Below, in pieces: positions 41,793 to 49,489 of a DNA stretch of 64,000 nt (its first letter is position 1; each line of letters opens with the position of its first letter). The DNA lies in the NCBI RefSeq assembly GCF_016924645.1, contig NZ_JAFFJV010000005.1, positions 186,001-250,000 on the forward strand. Direction: 5' to 3'. Source of the DNA: Rufibacter psychrotolerans. GTDB lineage: Bacteria > Bacteroidota > Bacteroidia > Cytophagales > Hymenobacteraceae. Below the pieces are notes generated by a model. The model was not told the DNA's origin. It ran no database searches and worked only from the letters and a program-made list of their open reading frames with translations. The position numbers and the translations under genes were made by a program.

Positions 41793-41837
41793 GAAAAAGC
41801 TCCTATAGAAGAACAAAGACCTAAACAATCGTCATTC

Positions 41838-42722
41838 ATGCCCCACCGCCTCCTCAACCCGCAAACGTTTGCTGCTATTAAAGACCTGCGCCTGATTGCC
41901 AAGACGGTGGTAGATGGTTTTATGCTGGGTCAGAACCAGAGCATTAGGCGGGGAGCAGGCATAGAGTTCAGCCAGTACCGGAGCTACCAGCCCGGCGATG
42001 ATCTGCGACAATTGGACTGGAAGATGTTCGCGCGCTCAGATAGGTACTACATCCGGGAATCGGAGGTGGACAGCAGCGTGGCGGTGCGGTTTGTGGTGGA
42101 TGCCAGTGGTTCTATGGGGCATCAGGACGGAACACTTACCAAACTGGACTATGCCCGTTATCTAGTGGCCTCGCTCGCGTATCTGGCGGTGCAGCAAGGT
42201 GATGCGGTGGGATTGTTTGTGTTACAGGAAGAGCAATTGGTGCAGCTTTCGCCGCAGCAATCGAGTCAGCATTTACAGCGGTTCTTTCATCAGGTAGAGC
42301 AGGTAAAACCTAATGGGGCATTTCCGGCACCAGAGCGTTTAGCGCCTGTTTTCGCGAAAAAGCGGCAGAAAGAGATTACCGTGCTGGTCACCGACATGTA
42401 CGAGCAGACTTCAGAGATCACCGAAACGTTACGCAAGATTGGAGCCCGTGAAAGGGATACACTTTTGTTCCACCTGATGGGGCAGAATGAGCTGGAGTTT
42501 ACCTACAAAGGGCAACTCACCTTCCAGGATCTGGAGTCCGGCCAAACCATGCAGGTGAGTGCCGAAAGCCAGCGGACCGCCTATCTGCAACAATTACAGG
42601 AATGGCTCCGCAACTTGGAGACGGACACCCGCAAAAAGCAGATCCACTACGAGCGTTTCCACCTGCACGAGCCGCTGGACAAAGCTCTGCGCGCTTTCCT
42701 GATGAGCCGAGCCAGGCAGTAG
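41838..42722 (+). CDS. DUF58 domain-containing protein (VWA-like)
   Basis: 294 residues, no membrane helix. The DUF58 signature FSQYRSYQPGDDLRQLDWKM then FARSDRYYIRESEVDSSV is complete. RFVVDASGSMGHQDGTLTKL has a D-x-S-x-S MIDAS-like metal site of VWA domains. ITVLVTDMYEQTSEITETL is the later VWA strand. DUF58 proteins pair with MoxR ATPases, which probably remodel them. Here the gene is separated from moxR by the DUF559 nuclease and its inverted repeats; without them they would be adjacent, so the insertion is likely recent and may reduce co-expression. Confidence 0.94.
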   Translation: MPHRLLNPQTFAAIKDLRLIAKTVVDGFMLGQNQSIRRGAGIEFSQYRSYQPGDDLRQLDWKMFARSDRYYIRESEVDSSVAVRFVVDASGSMGHQDGTLTKLDYARYLVASLAYLAVQQGDAVGLFVLQEEQLVQLSPQQSSQHLQRFFHQVEQVKPNGAFPAPERLAPVFAKKRQKEITVLVTDMYEQTSEITETLRKIGARERDTLLFHLMGQNELEFTYKGQLTFQDLESGQTMQVSAESQRTAYLQQLQEWLRNLETDTRKKQIHYERFHLHEPLDKALRAFLMSRARQ

Positions 42723-42896
42723 CGTGAGTTCAAACAGGCGCTCTTAGGACCGTTTATTGCCCTCTTTTGCAGAAATCAACCTAAAACAGAAGAAAGCAGT
42801 GTATTGTTTGACCCTACCCTTGTTCATGTAGTCTATTCTTCCTTCAATCCCTCACATCCCCAGAATATCGCCTGAATTGAGATCAGGCATGCGTGC

Positions 42897-42923
42897 GGAC
42901 ACGAGCCGGAGGCTCGCGCCAGC
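42897..42923. repeat. Hairpin repeat (ggacacgagccggaggctcg)
   Basis: A variant of the 6844/40072 family: the core cgagccggaggctcg differs from cgagctgcaagctcg, but both flanks (g-acacgag and cgcgccagcg) are conserved. The gene-free spacer 42723-43187 also holds a weak GTTTTAGG palindrome (42735-42776), word tracts and a further repeat. Confidence 0.65.
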
Positions 42924-42998
42924 GAGGGCCAGCGAGGATTACCCGGCATGCGTGACGTTTCGCTTAACACTCGTGCCAACGGTAATATTTCTGTAAAA

Positions 42999-43027
42999 CA
43001 ATCAGCAATTAACAATCAACAATCAAA
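42999..43027. repeat. Short-word tract (caatcaacaatcaaa)
   Basis: Degenerate tandem caat(c/t)aa words: caatcagcaattaacaatca then acaatcaaa. Confidence 0.5.
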
Positions 43028-43044
43028 AAAGCCGCTCAAGACCT

Positions 43045-43074
43045 CGTAGTGTCCGGAGGACCTGCGAGTGTCTC
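43045..43074. repeat. Dispersed repeat ending cctgcgagtgtctc, copy 2
   Basis: cgtagtgtccggaggacctg then cgagtgtctc, matching 4747-4776. Inside it ggtcc... inverted arms (gtcc-gga-ggac) give a small hairpin. Confidence 0.6.
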
Positions 43075-43136
43075 GGCCACATTCGTTTACAGCCTATTAC
43101 CCAAAAAACAAGGCAGAAACAGAAAACTTCCTCCCT

Positions 43137-43144
43137 TACCTTTG
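43137..43144 (+). promoter_or_regulatory. -7 element for the methyltransferase gene
   Basis: tacctttg, an exact TAnnTTTG match, 43 bases upstream of the ATG at 43188. It would put the transcript start near 43151 and rules out the in-frame ATG-like codon at 43068 as the translation start. A tcactcatt word tract (43148-43187) makes up the leader. Confidence 0.5.
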
Positions 43145-43147
43145 TCT

Positions 43148-43187
43148 TGCACTCACTCATTCTCTCCATCACTCATTCACTCATTTT
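43148..43187. repeat. Short-word tract (cactcattcactcat)
   Basis: Degenerate tandem cactcat/ccatcac words lie exactly between the -7 element and the ATG of the methyltransferase. Confidence 0.5.
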
Positions 43188-43637
43188 ATGGAAAGCGGCT
43201 ACTTTGGGATAGGCATCTTTGAACCGAAAAACGAGACCAACATGGGTACCTTGTGGCGGTCGGCGTCTATTCTGGGGGCCAGTTTCATCTTCACCATAGG
43301 CAAACGGTACAAGAAGCAGTCCACCGACACGAACAAGAGCTGGAAGGAGATTCCGCTGTTCCATTACACAGATTTCGAGGATTTCTACGCGCACCTGCCG
43401 TACAGTTGCCAGTTGGTGGGCGTGGAGCTGGATGTACGGTCGGTGCCGGTAGAGCAATTTGCGCACCCAGGCCGGTGTGTGTATTTGCTGGGCGCGGAAG
43501 ACCACGGGCTCACCAATGCCGTGCGGGACCGGTGCCATCACCTGGTGCAGCTCCCGGGGGCTACTTCTCTGAACGTGGCCTCGGCGGGCTCCATCATGCT
43601 GTATGACCGTCACCTGAAGAACAGCCTGGGCAAGTAA
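43188..43637 (+). CDS. TrmH/SpoU family RNA 2'-O-ribose methyltransferase (short form)
   Basis: 149 residues from the ATG at 43188. All three SpoU motifs are visible: motif 1 NETNMGTLWRSASILGASF, motif 2 YLLGAEDHGLTNAV, and motif 3 LPGATSLNVASAGSIMLYDR. Together they form the trefoil knot that binds SAM. The length of about 150 fits the TrmL/CspR-like short SpoU proteins that modify tRNA anticodon ribose, but in this subgroup the target is not certain. It stands between the DUF58 and BatA genes with its own promoter, so it probably does not belong to that system. Confidence 0.9.
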   Translation: MESGYFGIGIFEPKNETNMGTLWRSASILGASFIFTIGKRYKKQSTDTNKSWKEIPLFHYTDFEDFYAHLPYSCQLVGVELDVRSVPVEQFAHPGRCVYLLGAEDHGLTNAVRDRCHHLVQLPGATSLNVASAGSIMLYDRHLKNSLGK

Positions 43638-43786
43638 GAGGACTTTCCAAAAGGCAACCAAGGCAGGCCAAAACGGAATGCCCAGAGAATGTAGGAAAAT
43701 CCATATGCTCCTCTTATCTTGGATTGCCAGACCAAGCTCCATTTGCTTGCGTCTTATGTCTTACCCCTGCGTTTATCTACCTCGTT

Positions 43787-45340
43787 TTGCTTCAGTTCCT
43801 GAGTCCGGTTTGGTTATGGGCAGCGGCCGCAGTAGCGGTGCCAATCGCGATTCACTTGTGGAACAAGAAGCCACCCCAAACGGTACCTGTAGGCAGTATC
43901 CGGTGGTTACAGCCCTCGCAGAGCCAACGCCTGAGCAGCCTGCACCTCACCCAACCCTGGCTCCTGTTACTCCGCTGCCTACTTATTTTGCTGTTGGCCC
44001 TTCTTTTGGCCGGACTGCACTGGAAGCGGGAAGTGCCCGTACAACCTGAGAAACACGCCTTTCTGCACCCGGCGCTATTCCAACCCCAGTATCTCTCCCA
44101 GATTGCGGCTACCGTAGATTCAATGGCGGTCCAAGGCTGGCGTATCCATCGGCTGCAGCCGGCCTTTCCTGAGTTGTCTTTGACTCCTGAAACTTCCATC
44201 AGAACGTTCCAGGTGAATAGCCTCTTTCCGGATACCACCAACGCGTGGGCTATGGCCCGGGTACTCAACCGCAGCCTCCCGTCCCATGCCACCGCCCAGA
44301 TTTTCACCACTGATTTGCTGCGCCACCACCGGGGCGAGCATCCGCTGTTACGGAACGGCTTCAGCTGGATTCCGGTGAGTGTGCCCCGAACCCAAACCTG
44401 GCTGCAGGAGGCATATTACACCTCGTCTGGACAACTGCTTCTGCAGTTTGGGCGGAGCGAGGAACAGGAAATCACGTTCACGGAGCATCGGGTAGCGAAG
44501 CCGATTTCCGGGCAGGTGATTTCGGTTCCAGGCTTTCCTTCGGTTCGGTTTACCAGCCATTCTGAGGTGGATTCACTTCATTTGTTGGGCAGCGCCAGAA
44601 ACACCATCCCGCTCAGAAAGGAGCCCCTGCAGGTGCTGGTGCGCTATTCCCAATCGCGGCAAGCCGATGTGCGCTACCTGGGGGCTGCCTTGCAAGCTGC
44701 GTTGGAGTACAAAGGCGTTGCTCATACCTTGACGGTATCTTCAGATGGGCAACCGCTGCCCACTTCGGCACCAGATTGGGTGTTCTGGCTTTCTGATGAA
44801 TCTCTCACTTCGTTTCTGGCCCGTTTCCCTCAAAAGAAGCTGAAAACGCTGCAAGACGCTCCTGCCTCTGCAAAGGCGCAACCAGTAAGTAGTTGGCTGC
44901 AGATTCCAAGGCTTTCTAAGACTATTCCCTTGCACCGCCGCATTCCGGTAACCATCAATCTTTCCGTTGAAGTACTGTGGCAAGACGGTTTCGGGCAGCC
45001 GATGCTCACGCAGCAAACCCAGCAGAACGCCACACAGTATCACTTTTACAGTCGTTTCCATCCAGACTGGAATAACCTACCTGACAGCGGCCATTTCCCT
45101 GAACTGCTCCTGCGTCTGCTCTTCCCCGAAGACTCTTCCTGGCGCACGCTTTATGACACGCGCAGTTTGCCCAAAGCCGTGGAAAGGCCCAGAATGATTT
45201 CCGCCTCTTTCTCTGAAAACAAGCCTACAACCACCGAAGAATCAATTGACCTGAAGCCGTGGCTGGTGGCATTGGTAGTGCTGTTGTTGGCGTTAGAAAG
45301 GTGGTTCGCGAGCAGAAGTAAAACGCAGCAAATCGGGTAA
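43787..45340 (+). CDS. BatA domain-containing membrane protein
   Basis: 517 residues from a ttg at 43787. That start yields MLQFLSPVWLWAAAAVAVPI then AIHLWNKKP, the canonical BatA/aerotolerance N-terminus (hydrophobic helix and P-I-x-I-H-L), and no in-frame ATG exists; a longer ttg frame from 43724 would add 21 residues that do not fit. A second helix follows (PWLLLLRCLLILLLALLLAG). The large middle part is periplasmic or cytoplasmic without recognised catalytic residues, and a C-terminal helix lies near the end (LKPWLVALVVLLLALERWF). BatA proteins work with MoxR, DUF58 and DUF4175 partners. A taccttgg-like element (tatcttgg, 43714-43721) could be the -7 box. Confidence 0.88.
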   Translation: MLQFLSPVWLWAAAAVAVPIAIHLWNKKPPQTVPVGSIRWLQPSQSQRLSSLHLTQPWLLLLRCLLILLLALLLAGLHWKREVPVQPEKHAFLHPALFQPQYLSQIAATVDSMAVQGWRIHRLQPAFPELSLTPETSIRTFQVNSLFPDTTNAWAMARVLNRSLPSHATAQIFTTDLLRHHRGEHPLLRNGFSWIPVSVPRTQTWLQEAYYTSSGQLLLQFGRSEEQEITFTEHRVAKPISGQVISVPGFPSVRFTSHSEVDSLHLLGSARNTIPLRKEPLQVLVRYSQSRQADVRYLGAALQAALEYKGVAHTLTVSSDGQPLPTSAPDWVFWLSDESLTSFLARFPQKKLKTLQDAPASAKAQPVSSWLQIPRLSKTIPLHRRIPVTINLSVEVLWQDGFGQPMLTQQTQQNATQYHFYSRFHPDWNNLPDSGHFPELLLRLLFPEDSSWRTLYDTRSLPKAVERPRMISASFSENKPTTTEESIDLKPWLVALVVLLLALERWFASRSKTQQIG

Positions 45341-45369
45341 GTTCAAGCAACAAATTTGAAGAGAAACAG

Positions 45370-47589
45370 GTGATCCAAACCAACCGACATAGCACCCCAG
45401 CCTCTCCCGTTCTTGAACAAGTGCGGACGCAGTACCTTCAGAAGAAGGGGGGGCTGTTTGCGTTGCAGGGAGTAGGTTTGGTACTGCCGCTGTTGCTATG
45501 GGCGTACCAGGGTTGGGGCGGTACTGTAGGGCAAGTGGTAGCAATTACGTTGGTGTTGCTGGTATTGGCCATGCAGGTAAGCCGTTGGTACCAACTCAGG
45601 CAGAAAACCGATTACCCCACCGTTGCCCGTCACCTGAACCGGAAGTACCCGCAACTGGAAGAAAGTACCGAGTTGCTGCTTCAGCCGGAAAACGAATTGT
45701 CGCTGCTGGGGCAATTGCAGCGGCAACGGACGGCAGAAATGTTGAGCCAGATTTCCCCGCAGGAAGCCTCCCGGGTGAATATCAGCAGTGGATGGATGCT
45801 GCTCTTAACGGGAGTAGCCTTGGCCTCTGTCCTCTGGTTTGTGCCGGCAAACCTCCTTCCAAAGAAACAAGCACCCGGAACGGCTACCGGCACTTCCAGC
45901 AATGTAAACCAACCCGTAGCCGACCCCAAAGCCATTCTGCCCGCCATTGAGCAGATGCACCTGCGCATTACGCCGCCGGGCTACACCCGGAAAGCGCCGT
46001 ATGCCGTGACTATGCCTTCGTTCAAAGCCGAGGCTGGGGCGCAAATCACCTGGACCGTGCAAACCAATCAGCCTGTTGCTTCTTTTCAGTTGGTGCTGAG
46101 CAACCAGAAACCTATTCCGTTGCGGCTGGTAGCCGGGCAGGAAAACACCTATACCGCTTCCCTCGCGGCTACGCAATCTGCGCTGTACCACCTGCGGCTG
46201 AACGGACAGGCTTCAGACTTTTATTCCATCGAGGTCATTCCAGATGAAGCGCCCTCTATCCAGATCAGGAAACCCGGGCAGTACACCGAAATTTTGTTCG
46301 GAGATCCGCAGCGCATAATTCTCCAGGGCACCTTGCAGGACGATTACGGCCTCCGGAACGCCGATCTGATTGCTACCGTCGCCAAAGGCGAGGGTGAAGC
46401 CGTGAAGTTCCGGGAGCAGCGCATTCCCCTGAAGCTTTCTTTCAACGGGCAGCCCCGGCAACTGCAACTGAACCAGACGTTGAACCTGCAGCAACTGGGC
46501 ATGACCTACGGCGATGAGCTCTACTTCTACCTGCAGGCCTGGGACAACCACCGGGGCTACACCCGCACTGAGGCTTTCCTGGTAGAGATTGAGGACACCA
46601 CCATTGTGGAAACTATGGATGATATGTCCTTGGGCGTGGCGCCTAACCCCGAGTATTTCAGGAGCCAGCGGCAGATCATCATTGACACCGAAAAGCTCAT
46701 CCAGGAGCAGAAAGGCCTCACGCAGGCCGTGTTCCAGGAGCGCTCCAATAACATTGGGGTAGACCAAAAGCTGCTGCGTTTGCGCTACGGCAAGTTCCTG
46801 GGCGAGGAGTTTGAATCGAACATCGGCACGGCCGGTCTGCCCGAAGGATTAGCCGAAGGGCACACCCTGGATGACGGGCACGACCATTCCCCCAAAAAAG
46901 GCGAGAGCGAGCACCAGAACCAGATGAACGAGTTGCTGGACCCTTATCTACACAAGCACGACCAGGAAGAAGCCGCCACTTTCTTTGAACCGGCCGTCAA
47001 AGCCCAGCTCAAAGGTGCCTTGGCCCAGATGTGGGAAGCCGAGCTTCGGCTCAGGACTGGCCGACCCAAAGAAGCTTTGCCGTTTGAATACAAAGCCTTG
47101 CGGATGCTCAAGGAAGTGCAGCAAAAGTCCCGAGCGTACGTGAAGAAAACCGGTTTTGAGCCTCCTCCGCTCAAAGAACCCGAAAAACGCCTCACCGGCG
47201 ATCTGAGCAAAGTGCAGGCTGTGCAAACCCGTCGGGAAGAAAAGCCCGAGGTAACGGCTACCATGGTGCGGCAAGCCTTGGTGCGGGTAGCGCAGATCAG
47301 GCAAGGAGCAAAGCCTACCTCGGCAGATGCCGCCCTGCTGGAGCAAGCCGGACAAGAACTGGGCAAAGCCGCCGTGCGGGAGCCGGGCAGGTACCTAAGG
47401 GCCTTGCAAGACATCCGGCAACTGGCGCAGGAAATCAGGGGGCAGCGGCCGCTTTGTGCAGAGTGCCTCACCCGCGCCGAAGCCGCCTTCCACCGTTTCC
47501 TGCCTGTTTCTTCTAAAACAGTGCAGAAACCAGTCGCGCCCGCCGCGCCTAAAAAGTTGGCCCAAGACTATTTTAACCGGCTCAAGTAA
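45370..47589 (+). CDS. DUF4175 family protein
   Basis: 739 residues from a gtg at 45370, 29 bases after the BatA stop. Two membrane helices near the N-terminus (GLFALQGVGLVLPLLLWAYQ and VGQVVAITLVLLVLAMQVSR) and one at about 135-150 (WMLLLTGVALASVLWFV). A large extracytoplasmic region follows, with a beta domain (PGYTRKAPYAVTMPSFKAEA, DDYGLRNADLIATVAKGEGE) and then the DUF4175-type helical stretch (SQRQIIIDTEKLIQEQKGLT, KLLRLRYGKFLGEEFESNIG). This family is a regular member of Bacteroidota and Proteobacteria MoxR/DUF58/BatA clusters. Function unproven, probably an envelope scaffold for the VWA proteins. Confidence 0.88.
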   Translation: MIQTNRHSTPASPVLEQVRTQYLQKKGGLFALQGVGLVLPLLLWAYQGWGGTVGQVVAITLVLLVLAMQVSRWYQLRQKTDYPTVARHLNRKYPQLEESTELLLQPENELSLLGQLQRQRTAEMLSQISPQEASRVNISSGWMLLLTGVALASVLWFVPANLLPKKQAPGTATGTSSNVNQPVADPKAILPAIEQMHLRITPPGYTRKAPYAVTMPSFKAEAGAQITWTVQTNQPVASFQLVLSNQKPIPLRLVAGQENTYTASLAATQSALYHLRLNGQASDFYSIEVIPDEAPSIQIRKPGQYTEILFGDPQRIILQGTLQDDYGLRNADLIATVAKGEGEAVKFREQRIPLKLSFNGQPRQLQLNQTLNLQQLGMTYGDELYFYLQAWDNHRGYTRTEAFLVEIEDTTIVETMDDMSLGVAPNPEYFRSQRQIIIDTEKLIQEQKGLTQAVFQERSNNIGVDQKLLRLRYGKFLGEEFESNIGTAGLPEGLAEGHTLDDGHDHSPKKGESEHQNQMNELLDPYLHKHDQEEAATFFEPAVKAQLKGALAQMWEAELRLRTGRPKEALPFEYKALRMLKEVQQKSRAYVKKTGFEPPPLKEPEKRLTGDLSKVQAVQTRREEKPEVTATMVRQALVRVAQIRQGAKPTSADAALLEQAGQELGKAAVREPGRYLRALQDIRQLAQEIRGQRPLCAECLTRAEAAFHRFLPVSSKTVQKPVAPAAPKKLAQDYFNRLK

Positions 47590-47591
47590 CC

Positions 47592-49379
47592 ATGGAAATA
47601 CCTTTGCCCTTTCTGTTGGGAGTAGCGGTGTTGCTGGGAAGCTGGCTCACTTGGCTGGCCGTGCGCCGTCCGGACCGCCGCCGGTTAGCGTGGCGATTAC
47701 TGGCTTCCTGGGGAGCAGTTGCGTGCCTGGTGCTGCTATTGGTGCCGCCTAAAATCACCCGCACCTACAATGCCTCAGAGGTCCTTCTGCTCACCGACGG
47801 CTACAGCCCAGATACCCTGCAGCGATTGTTGAAAAGCCTGAAACCTCGTCCGCAGGTGTACGGGTTGAACTTGGAAGCTAACGCTGCCCAGCCCGTAGCA
47901 AACCTTACCGCTTTTTTGAAACAGCACCCGGAAGTAAAGACAATCCATGTGTTAGGGCATGGCCTTCCGTCCGAAGAGATGCCTGCGTCTGATTCTTTAC
48001 GGTTCGTGCCCCACTTGTCTGAGATTCCGGCTGGTGTGCTGGCCGCGTCCTGGCCTAAAGAGGTAACCTTGGGCGAAGAGGTGCAGGTGCAGGGCACATT
48101 CCATACCGCATCAGCGCAGGAAACCAAGGTATTTTTGCACGCATCTGGTGAGGCCCGTGATTCGGCAGTCGTAAAGAAAAGGGCGAAGGCTTTTCGCTTA
48201 AGGTTTACCCCTAAAACGGCAGGTAAGTTTGTCTATACCTTGCGCTGGACTGGGGTCAATGATTCTGTGTACCAGGAAGCCGTTCCGGTTGAGGTGAAGG
48301 CTTCACGCCCGTTGAGCGTGCTGGTGCTTTCTTCAGCGCCATCGTTTGAGGTGAAATTCCTGAAGAACTTCTTAAGCCAGCAAGGGCACCGCGTAGCCAT
48401 CCGGACCCAGGTGAGCAAGGGTGTCTTCCAGACTGAAGTGGTGAATCTTACTTCAACAAAGCTGGATAGACTCACAACCGGGCTTTTGCAGAAGTCTGAC
48501 GCGGTGCTCCTGGATGAAACAGCCTTACAAAATCTGAGCGACGCAGAGAAACAAGCGCTACAGCAAGCCGTTCGGCAGCAGGGTTTAGGTATGCTAACCA
48601 CCCTTTCTCAGCCCAGTTTCAAAGCCATTCCATTTTTTGCGGAGACCGTTTTCAAGCCAGTTTCCCAGAAACAGCCCAGAAACGGAGCGGTGCGGTGGCA
48701 AGGGTTAGCTTCTTCCAATGCCGTGCTTTTTTTGCCAACCAGAGTGTTCCAACTCAAGGAAGGGCAGCAAGCAATGGTTTGGGAACAGAACCCGCGGCAG
48801 GCCTTGGCAGTGCGGTACCGTCGGGGTATGGGGCAGGTGGGCGTAAGTGTGCTGCCCGAGACTTTTCCTTTGGTTTTGGAAGGCAAAGAAACTCTTTATC
48901 AGCAGTACTGGGCAACTGTTTTGAATGCCATCGCCAAACCTGCAGAAGAACCGTCTTTAGCTGTTATGCCCTCTGTTCCGCAAGCGCATCAGTTACTACA
49001 GGTTTCTTTCTCAGCGAATTCTTCCTCCCATGAGGTAACGTTTCAGAGCCTGAAGGGTGGGGATGCCGCGCCGGTTCTGGTTCAGCCTTCTTCTCTCCTG
49101 CAGGAGCAGCAGCAAGGCTTGTTGTGGCCACAGGAAACCGGTTGGTATTCTGTTCTTACCTCTAATGGGCAGGAGTATACTACCTTTGTGCAGCCCGAGA
49201 ACAGTTGGCAAACGCAGAAACTTCGGCAACAGCAGCAGGCGTTCTTAAAGTTAGTCAAGCAGAGCGCCGCCTCTCCAGACACTCAGTCCATGCAAGTGCA
49301 CACTGATTTTCCTTTGTGGGTGATTGGACTTTTCTTGCTTGTGTCTTTAAGTTACCTGTGGCTGGAAGAGAAACTGTAA
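47592..49379 (+). CDS. Large BatA-cluster membrane protein, hypothetical
   Basis: 595 residues, starting 2 bases after the DUF4175 stop, so cotranslated. Two helices at the start (FLLGVAVLLGSWLTWLAV and ASWGAVACLVLLLVPPKI) and one at the C-terminus (WVIGLFLLVSLSYLWLEEKL). The middle holds an alpha/beta domain (YNASEVLLLTDGYSPDTLQR, IHVLGHGLPSEEM) and a later region (PLSVLVLSSAPSFEVKFLKN, DAVLLDETALQNLSDAEKQA) that resembles glutamine-amidotransferase-like or VWA-like domains of BatA/B partners, without clear catalytic residues. Last gene of the operon before a terminator. Function unknown; it very likely works with the DUF4175, BatA and MoxR proteins. Confidence 0.75.
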   Translation: MEIPLPFLLGVAVLLGSWLTWLAVRRPDRRRLAWRLLASWGAVACLVLLLVPPKITRTYNASEVLLLTDGYSPDTLQRLLKSLKPRPQVYGLNLEANAAQPVANLTAFLKQHPEVKTIHVLGHGLPSEEMPASDSLRFVPHLSEIPAGVLAASWPKEVTLGEEVQVQGTFHTASAQETKVFLHASGEARDSAVVKKRAKAFRLRFTPKTAGKFVYTLRWTGVNDSVYQEAVPVEVKASRPLSVLVLSSAPSFEVKFLKNFLSQQGHRVAIRTQVSKGVFQTEVVNLTSTKLDRLTTGLLQKSDAVLLDETALQNLSDAEKQALQQAVRQQGLGMLTTLSQPSFKAIPFFAETVFKPVSQKQPRNGAVRWQGLASSNAVLFLPTRVFQLKEGQQAMVWEQNPRQALAVRYRRGMGQVGVSVLPETFPLVLEGKETLYQQYWATVLNAIAKPAEEPSLAVMPSVPQAHQLLQVSFSANSSSHEVTFQSLKGGDAAPVLVQPSSLLQEQQQGLLWPQETGWYSVLTSNGQEYTTFVQPENSWQTQKLRQQQQAFLKLVKQSAASPDTQSMQVHTDFPLWVIGLFLLVSLSYLWLEEKL

Positions 49380-49426
49380 AAGCTATTTCCATACAAATCT
49401 GCCTCCCATTTCAATATCGTTTTAAA

Positions 49427-49475
49427 AGCAGAATCCCGGGCTCAGTTACCTAAGTACTGAACCCGGAATTCTGCT
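49427..49475. terminator. Bidirectional terminator between convergent units
   Basis: agcagaatcccgggctcagt pairs with actgaacccggaattctgct with two mismatches, loop tacctaagt. It closes the BatA cluster and the leftward lipoprotein gene. Confidence 0.7.
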
Positions 49476-49489
49476 AAGAAGCTGTTGAC

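Noticed and set aside
43068..43187. Upstream in-frame start for the methyltransferase
   Set aside because: The extra 40 residues are low-complexity translation of a word tract and would overlap a perfect -7 promoter element; the SpoU fold begins at the ATG at 43188.
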